Shown here one piece after another: positions 61,660 through 64,000 of a stretch of 64,000 nt of DNA. The DNA lies in the NCBI RefSeq assembly GCF_014898055.3, contig NW_023601212.1, forward strand, positions 55,354,329-55,418,328, read 5' to 3'. The notes beneath the pieces are model-generated. The model did not search any database. It was not told the origin of the DNA and worked only from the letters and a program-made list of their open reading frames with translations. How positions within the stretch are numbered: position 1 is the stretch's first letter; each line of letters starts with the position of its first letter. The position numbers were made by a program, and so were the translations under genes. The DNA comes from Talpa occidentalis (Eukaryota > Chordata > Mammalia > Eulipotyphla > Talpidae).

Positions 61660-62850
61660 AATCATTTCAAAGCTCTGAATGACCGTCACATAAGTAATGT
61701 TCTTACAACACTGAGTTATGCAAAGGAGATAAAGCTTACAACAACAAAAATTCCTGTAGTGACATGCAAAATAATAGGTTCAATTGGGGAATAGACCTGA
61801 ACCAGGAAGTAATACGTAAGGGGAGCCAGCTAAAGGTTTCTAGATGTCAATGTTGAATCATCGTTAGCTGACATGAAGGCAGGCAATTGCTGACAATATG
61901 ACAGATTTTCCTTGTCTGCAGTTTGAATGTCTTAGATGAGTAAAATTAGAAACCTTCATTTGGAGAATTATAATCAGATATTATAGGAAGCTAGAGGAAT
62001 TCTGTATCCACTCGTTAACAAGTAGAAACCTAACTCTAAAAACAATTAATAGTGGTAGAATGTAATATCTACAAAGGAGCAAACATCATTATTTTCTCTA
62101 TTGTCACCTCCACTGTGATTAAAGATAATCATAGCAAATTTATTTATTTGCAAAATAGGTACAGTTTCAATAAACTTGGCTTATTACTCATATAAGTACA
62201 GCAAGAATAGAAATTAACCAGATAGGCTCTTTTAAATCTGTTTGTTGGAACAGTTATAAGGAATCTTAGCTGAATTTATGCAAACAGCTAAATTATCATG
62301 AAAATAAGAACACTTACCAAGTTTCCAAATTCTCCAGAAATCAGGTAGAAAATCTAGAGAAAAAGTAAACACTTTATCATGGTTCACAAAGTTGTATATT
62401 ACTAAATTGCTGATAGAGGGGAAAAATTAAAAAATACATAAGCTTTGAAAAGTTTATTGGAAACTAAACAGAGACATTCATGTGAGTTGTTTCTAATCAA
62501 GTTGAAGCAGAATCAGAAAGAGTACTACCAATAATTGACGATATTCAGTCTTAAACAAAGACTGTGGCATTCTGTAGGTGTAATTAGGTAACTTCTGGTT
62601 TATTTTTCTATTTATATCTCAATCAAAACAAATTCACTGCCATGCAAGTTATTTAAATCTCAAAGAAAAAAATTTGGCATAAATTGCTACTGTTAAACGT
62701 GTACTGTTATTTTTTCTAAGTTCTGAATATATATACTTTCTATAAAAGTCAAGAAAGCCACAAAGTGATAAGATAATACTCCTTAAGTAAAGTTAATAAA
62801 ACAGTATATTATCAAAGTTAAATAGAAATCAATGCTTAAAAATATTGAAT
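61660..62850. other. Intergenic sequence, nothing recognised apart from the weak microexon
   Basis: AT-rich sequence with no repeat or gene that I can name. Confidence 0.5.
62318..62353 (-). other. Candidate microexon (weak)
   Basis: 36 nt on the minus strand between a pyrimidine-rich acceptor (actttttctctag) and a consensus donor (gtaagt). It can be read as IFYLISGEFGNL in one frame. I recognise no gene, and such pairs occur by chance, so confidence is low. Confidence 0.18.
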
Positions 62851-62855
62851 CTTGG

Positions 62856-63112
62856 GAGCCTCCCCGGTGGCGCAGCAGTTGAGCGCTGGGTTGCAAAGCT
62901 GCCCGCAGGCTCTGCAGTGCTGGTTCGATCCCCGGCCGTCTGTCTCACATGGCACGCAGACCTCTCCTGCCACCCACTGCTCCCCTCAGCAGTGTACTTC
63001 ATCAGTCTGCCTGTTCTGCTCTCCGCTCTGGCTCTGGTGAATTCTCTCACCCTTCCGCGATTCTGACTGTACCCAGTGCTTGTATAAATAAATAAATAAA
63101 TCTTAAAAAAAA
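62856..63112 (+). mobile_element. tRNA-derived SINE, type B
   Basis: Intact A and B boxes. Left flank atattgaatctt at 62842-62853. See the triple target note for 63153. Confidence 0.94.
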
Positions 63113-63152
63113 AAGACCCCAAAATGGCTTAAAAAAAATAATATTGAATCTT

Positions 63153-63448
63153 GGGCCTCCCTACTGGCACAAGGGGTTAAGTTTCATCACTATGAAGTTA
63201 TTGGCAGCCATTGCAGCAGAGTTCCATCCCTGGCCAGGGAGCAGACCCACATGGCAAGGCATATCTCTCCTGTCCCCGCCCCCCCACCGCTGCGCCCCTA
63301 AGCAGTGCATTTCTGTCAATCTGCCTGTTTTGCTCCTCACTCTCTCTGGTGAATCCTCTCACTCCCCTCCCCCTCCACCCCCTGTACCTCTGACCCGCAA
63401 TCAGCTCTTGTATGCATAAATAAATAAAACAAATCTTTAAAAAAATAT
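63153..63448 (+). mobile_element. tRNA-derived SINE, type A
   Basis: Target atattgaatctt at 63141-63152 and 63449-63460. A third copy of this target precedes the SINE at 62856. Confidence 0.94.
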
Positions 63449-63575
63449 ATATTGAATCTTTGCATGTCAACACAAAGTTACTGTAGACCTTTACATTTAA
63501 AAAGCAAACAGCCTAATACAGATAACATCCATGTGTTATAAGCTATTTTTAGACAAAATTAGACAGCTAATTTTA

Positions 63576-63855
63576 TTTATTTATTTTTATTTAAGATTTA
63601 TTTATTTATGCATACAAGAGCTGGGGCATAGGCCAGAGATGCAGGAGGGATGAGAGGATTCACCAGAGACAAATCAGGGAGCAGAACAGGCAGAAGGACT
63701 GAAATACACTGCTGAGGGGAGCAGTGGGCGAGATAGGAGAGGTCTGCTCGCCATGTGAGATTCTCTCTGGTGGACTGGGGATTGAACTCATGCTGCAGAG
63801 GCTGCGGATTGCTTCATAGTGTGGTGCTTAATCCCTTGTGCCACCAGGGAGGTCC
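63576..63855 (-). mobile_element. tRNA-derived SINE, type A
   Basis: Target duplication tagaca(g/a)ctaatttta at 63560-63575 and 63856-63871. Confidence 0.95.
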
Positions 63856-63884
63856 TAGACAACTAATTTTACTTATTTATTTTT

Positions 63885-64000
63885 TAAATTATCTTAATTG
63901 TTTTATAATACGTACTTTTTAAAATTTTTAAACAATATTTCCTTCCCCCCACCCCCTCAGGTTGAGTCCCCATAGAATTTCCTTCCCCAAGGCACCCGTG
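63885..64000 (-). mobile_element. L1 3' end running off the right edge
   Basis: Complement of an L1 3' tail and purine-rich 3'UTR (ccccatagaatttccttccc). The element continues beyond position 64000. Confidence 0.8.

Overview
This is mammalian nuclear DNA. It carries spliced exons with GT-AG introns, a CpG-island promoter, ancient mammal-wide repeats (MIR, L2, MER2, Tigger, MaLR-type LTRs), L1 fragments, retrocopies of SRSF6, RPL36 and RPL41, and more than 35 copies of one tRNA-derived SINE. That SINE has pol III A and B boxes, a non-tRNA body and a tail with AATAAA followed by TCTTT (the T+ tail class). It is not an Alu, B1/B2, bovine, pig, carnivore Can-SINE or horse ERE sequence as I know them. 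A laurasiatherian host outside cattle, pigs, horses and carnivores is my best inference, but I cannot name the order.

The only functional protein-coding gene I can support is SOAT1 (sterol O-acyltransferase 1, ACAT1) on the minus strand. A CpG island at about 47.6-48.2 kb holds the promoter and non-coding exon 1. Exon 2, at 33.8-33.9 kb, carries the start codon. Seven more coding exons follow at 19.4, 6.4, 4.8, 2.7, 1.6, 0.9 and 0.03 kb. All eight coding exons join in phase through consensus splice sites and encode the first 313 residues. The catalytic half lies beyond the left edge.

From 1 to 47.8 kb everything else is intron. It is AT-rich and filled with SINEs in both orientations, L1 pieces, solo LTRs and DNA-transposon fossils. 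An unexplained 691-bp GC-richer insertion lies at 8.2-8.9 kb. From 48.2 to 64 kb the window is intergenic: L2 remnants, SINE clusters, an RPL41 retrocopy inside an RPL36 retrocopy inside an old L1 (53.1-55.2 kb), and an SRSF6 retrocopy (57.8-60.1 kb) split by an L1 with a 5' inversion.

I found no undescribed biological system. The most interesting items are the layered insertion histories, which can be dated relative to one another, the orphan 691-bp insertion, the SINE subfamily structure, and one weak candidate microexon at 62.3 kb.
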